Below are positions 56,931 to 64,000 of a stretch of DNA of 64,000 nt, one piece after another. Under the pieces are notes generated by a model, which searched no databases, was not told where the DNA came from, and saw nothing but the letters and a program-made list of their open reading frames with translations. The translations under genes and the position numbers were made by a program. Position 1 is the stretch's first letter. The number at the start of each line of letters is the position of its first letter. Source of the stretch: Nonlabens marinus S1-08 (lineage in GTDB: Bacteria; Bacteroidota; Bacteroidia; Flavobacteriales; Flavobacteriaceae); NCBI RefSeq assembly GCF_000831385.1, contig NZ_AP014548.1, positions 1,913,779-1,977,778 of the forward strand. The letters are read 5' to 3'.

Positions 56931-57164
56931 ATTTTTTTGCAATCCCGCGAAGTTACCTCATACATCTTTTAAGACCTTATAATCTTATCTCAAAAAAATA
57001 CATGTAAACGGTCTTGATGGGTCGCTCGATTAAAAGACAAATTACAGCTTCACTTTATCGATTAATCTGGTAATCTATCGTAAATCGACCTGGTTTTAAA
57101 ATCCTTTAAGAACCTATTACGTAGATGTTTTTAAGTTTAAGAGAATCGAGAAAATTAAGGTCGC

Positions 57165-57608
57165 ATGGGAGGTTATTACGAAAAAACAGATTATAAGACA
57201 ATATCTTATGCTGTAATACGAGTTGCTCTAGGGGGTTATTTATTGTTTCATTCTATTATAGGGATCATTGATTTTGACCAGTTTATGGTCACGGCACTTT
57301 CCTATTTTGAAGAAGGGTCTTCTATCTCCTTTCTTGCTTATCTAACTCCTATTGTTCCATTTATGGAGTTCTTTCTAGCTTTGATGATATTGACTGGTCT
57401 TTATACAAGGTTGGCCTTACAGTGGGCCATAGGTGTCGGCATCTTTTTTATGCTATTTTTTCATTTTACAGATGATTTAACGTCTGCTCTAGAACACGCT
57501 TATGGTGTCATTGTCAAAATTTCCTTATTGAGTTTGTTGTTCTTAAATAAGTACTCGCTAGATTATTATAATTTATGGAATGTCTCAAAAGAGACTAAAA
57601 CTATTTGA
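57165..57608 (+). CDS. DoxX family membrane protein
   Basis: A 147-residue protein with four membrane helices and the DoxX pattern: ISYAVIRVALGGYLLFHSIIGI, a conserved PFMEFFLALMILTGLYTRLA, and a final helix with KISLLSLLFLNKYSLD. DoxX-like proteins are linked to respiratory or thiosulfate redox reactions and to oxidative-stress complexes, but the function here is open. Its last 8 nt overlap the convergent gene. Confidence 0.85.
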   Translation: MGGYYEKTDYKTISYAVIRVALGGYLLFHSIIGIIDFDQFMVTALSYFEEGSSISFLAYLTPIVPFMEFFLALMILTGLYTRLALQWAIGVGIFFMLFFHFTDDLTSALEHAYGVIVKISLLSLLFLNKYSLDYYNLWNVSKETKTI

Positions 57609-58305
57609 TCTGAATATCTGTAATAGGAATGTTTATTCCAAAGACACTTTTTCTTTTTGAAATAGGAAACCCAGCATCTGTCACTTCCCAATCATTCCAT
57701 TTTGCTTCCACGCCATCAAAAGGTAGGATGCTTACCCACATTTTAAAATTTTGAGGGCGGTAATTCTTGTCCAACTTCCATACATAAACATCTCCTGGTG
57801 TAGTGCCTCCACTCAAGTAGCGAACTAACAATTTTTCTTGTGCATCTTCCCTGATAATTTCACGTTCAGTCCCTGGATCCATTATCTTGTGTGGAGCCAC
57901 CATCCAGAAACTATCATTATTGAAGTTTTTCAACGCATAAGCTATAGCGTCTTGAGTGTCATTTTCATTCAATGGCGTTCCATCTTCAAAAGCTAAACTG
58001 TTGGTATTAGATTCTAGATCCAGCTTTACAAATTTGTCATCCCAGCGCACTTCTACCATCCCTTGCTGTGGATACCACTTGTAATGGTTAGTTCCTCTAA
58101 AGGTCCAGGAAATAAGTTCAGCTTCTTTGAATTTTTCATGCTCGATGGCATCCAGAACCTTAAAAGCAAGTTCATCAGCGGCAGGTCCAGAGAGGCCCGT
58201 TGGAACATCTTCAGCAAGGGCGATTTTTAGAATTAAAAAAAGAATAGCGAGTAAGGCAATGAGGCCTAAAACACCTCGTAGAAGCCACTTTAAAATTGTT
58301 TTCAA
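57601..58305 (-). CDS. Membrane-anchored conserved protein, unknown
   Basis: A 234-residue protein with one N-terminal membrane helix (about residues 6-28) and a periplasmic domain rich in aromatic and charged strands (TNHYKWYPQQGMVEVRWDDKFVKL, then YLSGGTTPGDVYVWKLDKNYRPQNFKMWVSI). The start is TTG, since no ATG precedes the membrane helix in frame. I do not recognise a named family; comparable proteins occur in other flavobacteria as hypothetical. It lies downstream of ppa beyond a terminator. Confidence 0.72.
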   Translation of the reverse strand: MKTILKWLLRGVLGLIALLAILFLILKIALAEDVPTGLSGPAADELAFKVLDAIEHEKFKEAELISWTFRGTNHYKWYPQQGMVEVRWDDKFVKLDLESNTNSLAFEDGTPLNENDTQDAIAYALKNFNNDSFWMVAPHKIMDPGTEREIIREDAQEKLLVRYLSGGTTPGDVYVWKLDKNYRPQNFKMWVSILPFDGVEAKWNDWEVTDAGFPISKRKSVFGINIPITDIQIK

Positions 58306-58340
58306 AAGAATCGGTTTTGGGTTGAAATTACGACATAAAA

Positions 58341-58371
58341 AAATCTGCCGTGAATGGATCGCGGCAGATTT
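58341..58371 (-). terminator. Rho-independent terminator after ppa
   Basis: The 10-bp stem AAATCTGCCG/CGGCAGATTT with an 11-nt loop is followed on the minus strand by a run of T. It lies 21 nt beyond the ppa stop. Confidence 0.85.
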
Positions 58372-58391
58372 TATAATTCTATTCAGGCTTA

Positions 58392-58940
58392 CTAGTCCTG
58401 TTTAGGGAATTTCTTCTTGTAATCAATAATAGCTTGTTCCACGATTTCCATGGCTTTTGCGCGCCCTTGGAAGTCTTCCACGTCTACTGTCTTATTCTCT
58501 AATTTCTTATAATCTTCAAAGAAATTACGCATCTCTTTTTTCCAAAATTCTGGAAGTTCTGCTACATCATTGAAGTGAGCAACGCTCATATCATTGGCCG
58601 CAACTGCGATGATCTTATCGTCCATCTCGCCACCGTCCATCATTTGCATCACGCCTATTACTTTAGCTTCTACTAAACACATAGGGACGATTTCAATTTG
58701 AGAAAGCACTAGAATATCTAGTGGATCTTGATCGTCACAATAGGTTTGAGGTATAAAACCGTAATTAGTAGGGTAGTACATGGAGGAGTAAATCACTCGA
58801 TCCAGAATCAACATTCCGGTTTCCTTGTCTAGCTCGTATTTGGCTCTTGTGTTCTTCGGTATTTCAATAATTCCTGTTACCGTTTCAGGTGCATTTTCGC
58901 CGTGGCTCACGTCATGCCATGGATTCATCTTCTGTGTCAT
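58392..58940 (-). CDS. ppa: Inorganic pyrophosphatase (family I)
   Basis: A 182-residue soluble enzyme that hydrolyses pyrophosphate to pull biosynthetic reactions. The metal-binding signature is in [13 protein letters not shown] (DxDPxD), with [18 protein letters not shown] and [15 protein letters not shown] before it. The start is the ATG at 58940: the only earlier in-frame start is a TTG that overlaps the predicted -7 box (58959-58966). A perfect window palindrome (58976-58991) lies just upstream of that box. Confidence 0.95.
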   Translation of the reverse strand: MTQKMNPWHDVSHGENAPETVTGIIEIPKNTRAKYELDKETGMLILDRVIYSSMYYPTNYGFIPQTYCDDQDPLDILVLSQIEIVPMCLVEAKVIGVMQMMDGGEMDDKIIAVAANDMSVAHFNDVAELPEFWKKEMRNFFEDYKKLENKTVDVEDFQGRAKAMEIVEQAIIDYKKKFPKQD

Positions 58941-58958
58941 AATTTTTGTAAAAGGCTG

Positions 58959-58966
58959 CAAATTTA
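58959..58966 (-). promoter_or_regulatory. Putative ppa -7 promoter element
   Basis: TAAATTTG on the minus strand matches TAnnTTTG and lies 18 nt before the ppa ATG. The palindrome starts 9 nt further upstream and occupies the would-be spacer. Confidence 0.5.
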
Positions 58967-58975
58967 AGGTTTATA

Positions 58976-58991
58976 CGCTTTCGCGAAAGCG
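58976..58991. repeat. 16-bp palindrome, perfect copy
   Basis: Intergenic, 9 nt upstream of the putative ppa -7 box. Confidence 0.95.
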
Positions 58992-59106
58992 AACTCACCA
59001 CAAAACTCTGCACTTTAAGTACCTGATCTATTTTTAACGAAAGGTTTTACCGGCTTAAACCCTTGTTAAAAGGGCAATCGCGTAAATTTTCTCCACTTAT
59101 GACGAC

Positions 59107-59114
59107 TATCTTTA
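59107..59114 (+). promoter_or_regulatory. TAnnTTTG-like box 4 nt before the vWA gene
   Basis: TATCTTTA has one mismatch to TAnnTTTG and ends 4 nt before the first ATG at 59119, the same spacing as at 27314, 43909 and 18595. No clear -33 element is seen. Confidence 0.3.
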
Positions 59115-59118
59115 TGAT

Positions 59119-60273
59119 ATGATGAGACAAGAAAGAAGCGGTTTTAAGTTTGAGCACTTTAACCCTAAGGATCTCGACCCATTTGACAAGCTTTTTGATA
59201 TTTTCAAAGAGTTGATTACCCATACTTCTGGAGATTTTGATGAGGCCATCGACTGGTTGCGTGAGTTGGATAAAGAGTATAAACTAACCACTCCAGAATA
59301 CACAGTGGATGATTTTATTGAAGATTTAAAAGAGCGTGGTTATATAAGGGAAGAATTTGATCCAGAAAAAGGTGGCGATGGAGAAGGAGACGAAGAAGGC
59401 AATGGTCCTGGAAAGTATTCTATTACTGCCAAAACAGAACAACTATTGCGCAAACATGCCCTAGATCAAATCTTTGGCAACATGCGTAAGGGCAATACAG
59501 GGAATCACAAGACCAACAAGCTAGGTTCAGGAGATGAGCATACCGGTGACTTAAGGGAATATAGATTCGGCGATGGGCTGGATCGTATTTCCATGACAGA
59601 GAGTTTGCGCAATGCCCAGGTCAACCATGGGATGGATGATTTCTATTTGTCAGAAAGTGACTTGATTGTAGAAGATACACAGTTCAAGGCACAGATGAGT
59701 ACGGTGTTGATGATTGACATCTCACATTCCATGATTCTTTATGGGGAAGATCGTATTACACCCGCAAAAAAAGTGGCGATGGCACTTGCCGAGTTGATCA
59801 CAACAAGGTATCCTAAAGACACACTAGATATTATCGTTTTTGGGAACGACGCCTGGCCTATTAAAATAGCCGATTTGCCCTATCTTAAAGTCGGGCCTTA
59901 TCACACCAACACTGTTGCTGGCTTGCAATTAGCTATGGATATTCTACGTCGCAAGAGGAATACCAACAAGCAAATCTTTATGATTACTGATGGGAAGCCT
60001 AGCTGTTTGCGATTGAAGGATGGCAGGTATTACAAAAACTCCAACGGTTTGGACGAATACATTGTAGAGAAGTGCTACACGATGGCAGCTCAAGCACGCC
60101 GTTTGCATATACCTATCACCACATTTATGATCGCCAATGACCCTTATTTACAACGATTTATAGATGAATTTACCGAAGCAAATCAAGGGAAAGCCTTTTT
60201 CACAGGATTGCAAGGTCTGGGCGAAATGATCTTCCATGATTATGAAGCGAATAGGAGGAAGAGGTTGAAGTAA
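59119..60273 (+). CDS. von Willebrand factor A domain protein
   Basis: A 384-residue soluble protein. The N-terminal half is acidic and helical, with a Gly/Asp/Glu-rich linker (about residues 85-97). The C-terminal vWA domain has the MIDAS triad start DISHS (Asp200, Ser202, Ser204) and the later Asp in ITDGKPS. vWA proteins of this type pair with MoxR/Mg-chelatase-like AAA+ ATPases, here the gene at 60731. Its TAA overlaps the ATG of the small membrane protein gene by 1 nt. It begins MM; either Met may start. Confidence 0.88.
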   Translation: MMRQERSGFKFEHFNPKDLDPFDKLFDIFKELITHTSGDFDEAIDWLRELDKEYKLTTPEYTVDDFIEDLKERGYIREEFDPEKGGDGEGDEEGNGPGKYSITAKTEQLLRKHALDQIFGNMRKGNTGNHKTNKLGSGDEHTGDLREYRFGDGLDRISMTESLRNAQVNHGMDDFYLSESDLIVEDTQFKAQMSTVLMIDISHSMILYGEDRITPAKKVAMALAELITTRYPKDTLDIIVFGNDAWPIKIADLPYLKVGPYHTNTVAGLQLAMDILRRKRNTNKQIFMITDGKPSCLRLKDGRYYKNSNGLDEYIVEKCYTMAAQARRLHIPITTFMIANDPYLQRFIDEFTEANQGKAFFTGLQGLGEMIFHDYEANRRKRLK

Positions 60274-60551
60274 TGATCAAAAACAAAGAAACATACATAG
60301 CCATTAATATTGTTGGAGTTGTAGTTACCATGATTCTAGGAACTTGGATTTCAATGAGTGCAAATGGTTTAACTACAAGCGGACATGGAGGGTTTCTAAA
60401 CTTGATACTTCCAGCTTTTGTAGGTTTGCTTACCTTGATATTATTTTTTGTAGCCAGATTGCTTTTCAAAAGGTACAGTTGGGTAGTTACTATTATTGGA
60501 TTGGTTAGCCTAATCTACTGGTCCATAAAGCTTTATTTAAATAAAATGTAG
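60273..60551 (+). CDS. Small three-helix membrane protein, unknown
   Basis: A 92-residue protein with three hydrophobic helices (about residues 8-30, 41-63 and 68-86) and positive residues on the presumed cytoplasmic side. No family is recognised. The TAATG overlap with the vWA gene points to coupled translation and to a role as membrane partner of the vWA/AAA+ system, but that is inference. Confidence 0.75.
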   Translation: MIKNKETYIAINIVGVVVTMILGTWISMSANGLTTSGHGGFLNLILPAFVGLLTLILFFVARLLFKRYSWVVTIIGLVSLIYWSIKLYLNKM

Positions 60552-60630
60552 AGGAGGACTAACTTCGAAAACTAATGCTGTAGAATAATAAACTTTAAAT
60601 AAAGAATTATAAATTAAAAAAAAGCTGTCT

Positions 60631-60650
60631 GTTCGAGCGGAGTTGAGAAC
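60631..60650. repeat. REP-like inverted repeat related to the ligA element
   Basis: GTTCGAGCGGAGTTGAGAAC has arms GTTC/GAAC and the core GAGCGGAGTTGA, a two-base variant of GAGCGCAGTCGA found in ligA at 30402-30413. Confidence 0.5.
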
Positions 60651-60693
60651 TAAGTTCCACCTGCCGAAACAGCAAAGAAATAAAACAACAAAC

Positions 60694-60717
60694 GAATTCG
60701 CATAGAAGTGCGAATTC
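60694..60717. repeat. Perfect 8-bp hairpin upstream of the AAA+ gene
   Basis: GAATTCGC and GCGAATTC flank an 8-nt loop, 13 nt before the ATG at 60731. No T run follows on the plus strand, so it is not a terminator; a role in mRNA stability or translation is possible. Confidence 0.6.
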
Positions 60718-60730
60718 TATATAAAGAAAT

Positions 60731-62194
60731 ATGAAGATAGAAAACATTAAAACTATAGGTGATCTTAAGAAATCTGGATGGACGTCAAAGTCCATTAAGG
60801 ATGAATTAAGAGATAACCTTAAGGAGAATATTAAAAGAGGAACAGAATCTTTTACCGGGATTCATGGATATGAAAACAGCGTAATTCCAGAACTGGAACG
60901 AGCGATCCTATCCAGACACAATATCAACCTATTAGGTCTAAGGGGTCAAGCTAAAACACGATTGGCTCGCCTTATGACAGGCCTGCTTGATGAGTATATT
61001 CCTTACGTAACAGAAAGTGAGATTCATGATGATCCATTGAACCCGTTATCGAGAACAGCGATGCAGTTGATTGAAGAACATGGTGATGCTACGCCTATTT
61101 CTTGGTTGCACAGAGACGATCGGTTTTATGAAAAGCTGGCCACACCAGATGTAACGGTGGCAGATTTGATAGGAGATATAGACCCTATAAAAGCGGCCAA
61201 CTTAAAACTAAGTTATGCCGACGATCGCGTGATTCACTATGGAATGATTCCAAGAGCAAACCGTTGCATTTTTGTCATCAATGAGCTTCCAGATTTACAA
61301 GCCAGAATCCAGGTGGCATTGTTCAACATATTACAAGAAGGTGATATTCAAATACGTGGATTTAAGTTACGCCTCGCACTTGATATGCAATTTGTATTTA
61401 CTGCCAACCCTGAAGATTATACGAATCGTGGTAGTATTGTAACCCCATTGAAAGATAGAATTGGTTCTCAAATTTTGACCCATTATCCTGAGAACATCCA
61501 AATCGCCAAGACCATTACGCAACAAGAAGCTAAAAACGATGAGCGCACAAAGGATGGTGTCTATGTACCAGAATTAGCTAAGGACCTGTTGGAACAAATA
61601 AGTTTTGCAGCTCGTGAGAGTGAGTATGTAGATGAAAAAAGTGGCGTAAGTGCTCGTATGAGCATCACGGCCTATGAGAATTTATTGAGTACCGCAGAGC
61701 GACGTGCCTTAATGAATGGCGATGATAAAACGAACATTCGACTGTCTGATTTCGCTGGAGTGATTCCTTCTATTACTGGGAAGATTGAGCTGGTTTATGA
61801 AGGAGAGCAAGAAGGTGCAGCCTTTGTAGCTAATGAGCTGATTGGCGAAGCCATTAAAACTTTGTTTCCAGAATACTTTCCAGAATTGAAGAAGCTCAAG
61901 AAACCTGATGAGGAAACGCCTTATGATAAATTGGTAGAATGGTTCTTCAATAACGACGCTTTGGAATTGCTCGATGAATTGAATGATTCGGATTACAGAG
62001 CATTGATTGACCAAGTAGGACCTCTAGAGGATTTAGTGCAGAAACACCAGCCAGAAACAACTAAGGAAGATCGGTATTTCCTAAAGGAGTTCATCCTATG
62101 GGCATTAGTAGAATTCGACAAGCTTAGTAAAAAGCGATTTACAGAAGGCTATCAGTTCAACGACTTATACAGTGATTTTGTAAAAGGAATCTAG
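60731..62194 (+). CDS. AAA+ ATPase, magnesium-chelatase-I/MoxR-like
   Basis: A 487-residue ATPase. After a helical N-terminus comes a MoxR-type Walker A, GLRGQAKT (near residue 70), followed by a Walker-B-like strand CIFVINELPDL (near 178) in which the usual Asp-Glu is Asn-Glu. A sensor FVFTANPEDYTNRG and an arginine-rich LKDRIG follow. The C-terminal 180 residues are helical and acidic. It resembles subunit I of Mg chelatase, but no porphyrin genes are near. With the vWA protein it forms an AAA+/vWA pair similar in principle to RavA-ViaA. Confidence 0.88.
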   Translation: MKIENIKTIGDLKKSGWTSKSIKDELRDNLKENIKRGTESFTGIHGYENSVIPELERAILSRHNINLLGLRGQAKTRLARLMTGLLDEYIPYVTESEIHDDPLNPLSRTAMQLIEEHGDATPISWLHRDDRFYEKLATPDVTVADLIGDIDPIKAANLKLSYADDRVIHYGMIPRANRCIFVINELPDLQARIQVALFNILQEGDIQIRGFKLRLALDMQFVFTANPEDYTNRGSIVTPLKDRIGSQILTHYPENIQIAKTITQQEAKNDERTKDGVYVPELAKDLLEQISFAARESEYVDEKSGVSARMSITAYENLLSTAERRALMNGDDKTNIRLSDFAGVIPSITGKIELVYEGEQEGAAFVANELIGEAIKTLFPEYFPELKKLKKPDEETPYDKLVEWFFNNDALELLDELNDSDYRALIDQVGPLEDLVQKHQPETTKEDRYFLKEFILWALVEFDKLSKKRFTEGYQFNDLYSDFVKGI

Positions 62195-62212
62195 ACGATT
62201 TAAAATTAAATT

Positions 62213-62242
62213 TTGGTTGCTACTCGAGGGGGTTTACCTTTG
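62213..62242 (+). promoter_or_regulatory. Promoter of the lipoprotein gene at 62260
   Basis: TTG at 62213-62215, a 19-nt spacer and TACCTTTG (62235-62242) match the Bacteroidota consensus closely. The predicted leader is about 12 nt. Confidence 0.65.
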
Positions 62243-62259
62243 AGTATCAACCATTTTTT

Positions 62260-63126
62260 ATGTCCTATCGTTACTTCCTTTTGTTACTTATCATTCTAGC
62301 AACTTCATGTAAAAGCGATACAGAGGTCGTGAAACCTTTCTCTGAAAACCAATTGCAAAAGATGGACATGACTGCGGTTAGCATGATGGATGCCTTGGCA
62401 AGCAACAGGCCAGAGGTTGTAATTCGCAATTTTGATCATCGCTCTTTTTCAAAACGTTTGGGTAAAAAATTCTTTTCCTTTAAGAAAGAAGAGCAGGGCT
62501 TTTTAATGGGAATTCTGATGAACTCGCTGGCTGAGCAAATTTTCACATTATCACAAACTATTACTAAGGCAGGTTTGAAACTTCAAATGATCGATGCTCG
62601 TCACAAAGGTAAAGTTTCCCAAGTGACAATTAAAGTCATGGATGCTGAAGAAGAATCGACTATTACCTATTTTGTCTTATACCTTAAGGAAAACGTAAAT
62701 GGGGATTTTGTCCTTGTCAATTTCTATGATGTTTTTTCTGGAAAGAGTTTCTCTCAACTGGCGCAAGATCTTCTCGCCATCGATTTTGAAAATGAGAATA
62801 TCGCTAGGTTATTTGAAAAACAGCGATTCAGGATATTAGAAGCCAGACACTTGGAGAGCTTTGGCAACTATCAAGAAGCTTACATGCAAATGGATTCTGT
62901 AACTACTGAGTTTAGAAACTTTGGAGTGTATCCTGTTTATAGGGCATTACTTTCCAGTCACTTGAATGACAGCCTTTATTTGAAAGAGTTAGAAAACCTT
63001 AAACAAATCACTCCTAATCATCAGAGTGTCCTTTTTTATGACTGCATCAGCACTTATGTCAAAACAGATGAAAAAGATCAATCGGAATGTCTTGAGGAAT
63101 TTTTAATTGAATTACTGGACAATTAG
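62260..63126 (+). CDS. Lipoprotein of unknown function
   Basis: A 288-residue lipoprotein (lipobox LATSC, Cys17) with a mostly helical, charged body and no domain I can name. The middle part has beta segments (VSQVTIKVMDAEEESTITYFVLYL), and the C-terminal half looks TPR-like (HLESFGNYQEAYMQMDSV, then LKELENLKQITPNHQSVLF). It has its own good promoter and is not clearly linked to the AAA+ gene upstream. Confidence 0.75.
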   Translation: MSYRYFLLLLIILATSCKSDTEVVKPFSENQLQKMDMTAVSMMDALASNRPEVVIRNFDHRSFSKRLGKKFFSFKKEEQGFLMGILMNSLAEQIFTLSQTITKAGLKLQMIDARHKGKVSQVTIKVMDAEEESTITYFVLYLKENVNGDFVLVNFYDVFSGKSFSQLAQDLLAIDFENENIARLFEKQRFRILEARHLESFGNYQEAYMQMDSVTTEFRNFGVYPVYRALLSSHLNDSLYLKELENLKQITPNHQSVLFYDCISTYVKTDEKDQSECLEEFLIELLDN

Positions 63127-63177
63127 TAAGTTCAAAATCAGGCGTAGATCAGAGGTTGAGATTAAAAAACCAAATTC

Positions 63178-63882
63178 TTACTTACCGGAAATCATAAGAT
63201 TTTTAGCCTCTTTAGCTACTGCATCAGCTTCTTTGATTTGCCCCATCTTTCTTAGTAAAGAAGATTTCACATAAAGATTTTGTCCAGATTTTTCAATTTC
63301 AATCGCACGATTGATAAGAGCCATCCCAGACAGCAAATCCTGCTTATCTGTAAGGTTTTGAGCAATAGAACTGGCAGTTTGCGATAACAGCTTTTCACGA
63401 TGCCATAATTGATCTAGATTCTTCTTAGTTAATTTAGGGTGTGATCCAGCAATAACTTTGTATTTACTAGGTACTGGAGCGTACACTAATAAATTTTTAG
63501 AGGCTGGCAGCTTTGCATTTTTGGCCACTAAAGCATTGAAAGCAGCTGGAGCTAGGGCGCCTGTATGTTGATCTACCAGGGTTCCATTCTTTAAAAACAG
63601 GAATGTGGGAACACCAGGGATGTTCAAAACCTCGTCAGTAATATTCTCGTCTATGTCTAATTTGTAAATCTTTGCAACACTTTTTGGGTCTGTAGCCATC
63701 GCTTCAATGGTAGGCTTCATCATGCGACAAGGACCGCACCAACTGGCCGTAAAATAGAGGATCTTCATCTCGTCATCAACCACTGCTGCGGTAGTAGCGA
63801 TTTCGCTATCCGTTATATACTGTTGTGCTTGCAATTGAGATAGAGCAACTAGTGAAAAAAAACTGATAAGTAAGTACTTCAT
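63178..63882 (-). CDS. Exported thioredoxin-like protein
   Basis: A 234-residue protein with a signal peptide (ending LSQLQAQ), a thioredoxin domain with active site ASWCGPCRMMKP and cis-Pro segment GVPTFLFL, and a helical C-terminal extension (about residues 140-234) resembling TPR. It is probably a periplasmic disulfide reductase or folding factor. The start is the ATG at 63882; the frame is open further upstream but that part runs through the window palindrome and lacks a signal peptide. Confidence 0.88.
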   Translation of the reverse strand: MKYLLISFFSLVALSQLQAQQYITDSEIATTAAVVDDEMKILYFTASWCGPCRMMKPTIEAMATDPKSVAKIYKLDIDENITDEVLNIPGVPTFLFLKNGTLVDQHTGALAPAAFNALVAKNAKLPASKNLLVYAPVPSKYKVIAGSHPKLTKKNLDQLWHREKLLSQTASSIAQNLTDKQDLLSGMALINRAIEIEKSGQNLYVKSSLLRKMGQIKEADAVAKEAKNLMISGK

Positions 63883-63955
63883 TCGTATGGTGTTTGCAGT
63901 GATGCTATCTAATTTTATACCAACTTGTGGTTTGTGCCAATAATGTGGAGGTTTT

Positions 63956-63971
63956 CGCTTTCGCGAAAGCG
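63956..63971. repeat. 16-bp palindrome, perfect copy
   Basis: Upstream of the exported thioredoxin-like gene, about 74 nt before its start. Confidence 0.95.
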
Positions 63972-64000
63972 GAATCACCACACACATCACACACAAAAAT

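Larger units (their letters stand above)
60552..60730. other. Repeat-rich leader of the AAA+ ATPase gene
   Basis: 179 bp without a gene. It holds an AT-rich stretch, a REP-like inverted repeat (60631-60650) nested in a larger imperfect stem (GCTGT at 60624-60628 with ACAGC at 60669-60673), and a perfect hairpin (60694-60717) ending 13 nt before the start codon. On the minus strand the larger stem is followed by eight T. Confidence 0.6.

Noticed and set aside
56931..56942. Longer uvrA frame starting at 56942
   Set aside because: It begins with TTG only four codons upstream of a normal ATG at 56930.
56943..57164. Possible RNA gene in the 222-bp gap between uvrA and the DoxX gene
   Set aside because: No T-loop (GGTTCGAATC type), no CCA end and no convincing GC-rich fold was seen; it is AT-rich leader DNA.
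58941..58961. Longer ppa reading frame starting at 58961
   Set aside because: That start is TTG and overlaps the predicted -7 promoter box; the ATG at 58940 fits better.
63883..63996. Extended N-terminus of the thioredoxin-like protein through the palindrome
   Set aside because: The extension lacks a signal peptide, while the internal ATG at 63882 starts a clear one.

Overview
The window looks like an ordinary chromosomal stretch of a marine member of the Flavobacteriaceae (Bacteroidota). The evidence is moderate-to-low G+C, promoters of the Bacteroidota type (TAnnTTTG at -7), and gene orders and families typical of that group: dapA-bamD-omega-coaBC-DUF4835-recN-fabI, a fused two-component E1 dehydrogenase, a DUF4129/DUF4350/MoxR/DUF58 cluster, PadR-PspC-DUF2807, and a metallophosphoesterase plus separate 5'-nucleotidase C-domain pair. 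A Nonlabens/Dokdonia-like genus is my guess only. I found no rRNA, tRNA, CRISPR array, transposase, prophage or plasmid gene.

Layout. 0-5 kb: a MoxR/DUF58 membrane-stress type operon. 5-10.9 kb: thioredoxin and AhpC peroxide defence, a patatin phospholipase, a sorbosone-dehydrogenase-like lipoprotein and a carboxypeptidase-regulatory-domain protein. 10.9-14.2 kb: NhaC antiporter, cupin, TrxB. 14.2-17.8 kb: a PadR-controlled envelope operon (DUF4870, PadR, PspC, head-GIN). 18-21.7 kb: a menaquinone segment (DUF4442, MenC, CPBP protease, MenE). 21.7-31.2 kb: LMW-PTP, DnaA, thioesterase, PNPOx-like protein, YigZ, DMT transporter, RibD, GNAT, PrmC, LigA. 31.2-34 kb: an AT-rich DUF4238 gene and the split 5'-nucleotidase. 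33.9-46.2 kb: a long housekeeping run from DapA to a histidine kinase/response regulator pair. 46.2-59 kb (mostly minus strand): MiaA, ion channel, E1 dehydrogenase, an M1-like pseudo-peptidase with a C-terminal barrel, LOG protein, UvrA, DoxX, pyrophosphatase. 59-64 kb: a vWA protein/membrane protein/AAA+ ATPase set, a lipoprotein and a thioredoxin-like protein.

The most striking signal is not a gene. A 16-bp perfect palindrome, CGCTTTCGCGAAAGCG, occurs 19 times (14 perfect, 5 near-perfect). The sites are spread through the whole window about every 3.5 kb and never closer than about 1.2 kb. Most lie inside essential or housekeeping genes (MenC, MenE, PrmC, CoaBC, MiaA, UvrA), where they are read in three frames as AFAKA, RFRES or LSRK. 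In two exported proteins the site encodes the signal-peptidase cleavage region. Others sit between genes, two of them just upstream of the -7 boxes of ahpC and ppa. By hand estimate the 14-bp core is expected about 1e-4 times in 64 kb. This looks like a genome-wide DNA-level mark comparable to cyanobacterial HIP1 or to uptake/segregation sites, and its reader is unknown to me. A second, rarer REP-like element is embedded in frame in ligA, with a relative upstream of the AAA+ ATPase.

A further recurring pattern is a -7 box ending exactly 4 nt before the start codon at four genes (MenC, GNAT, histidine kinase, vWA), which suggests leaderless transcripts.
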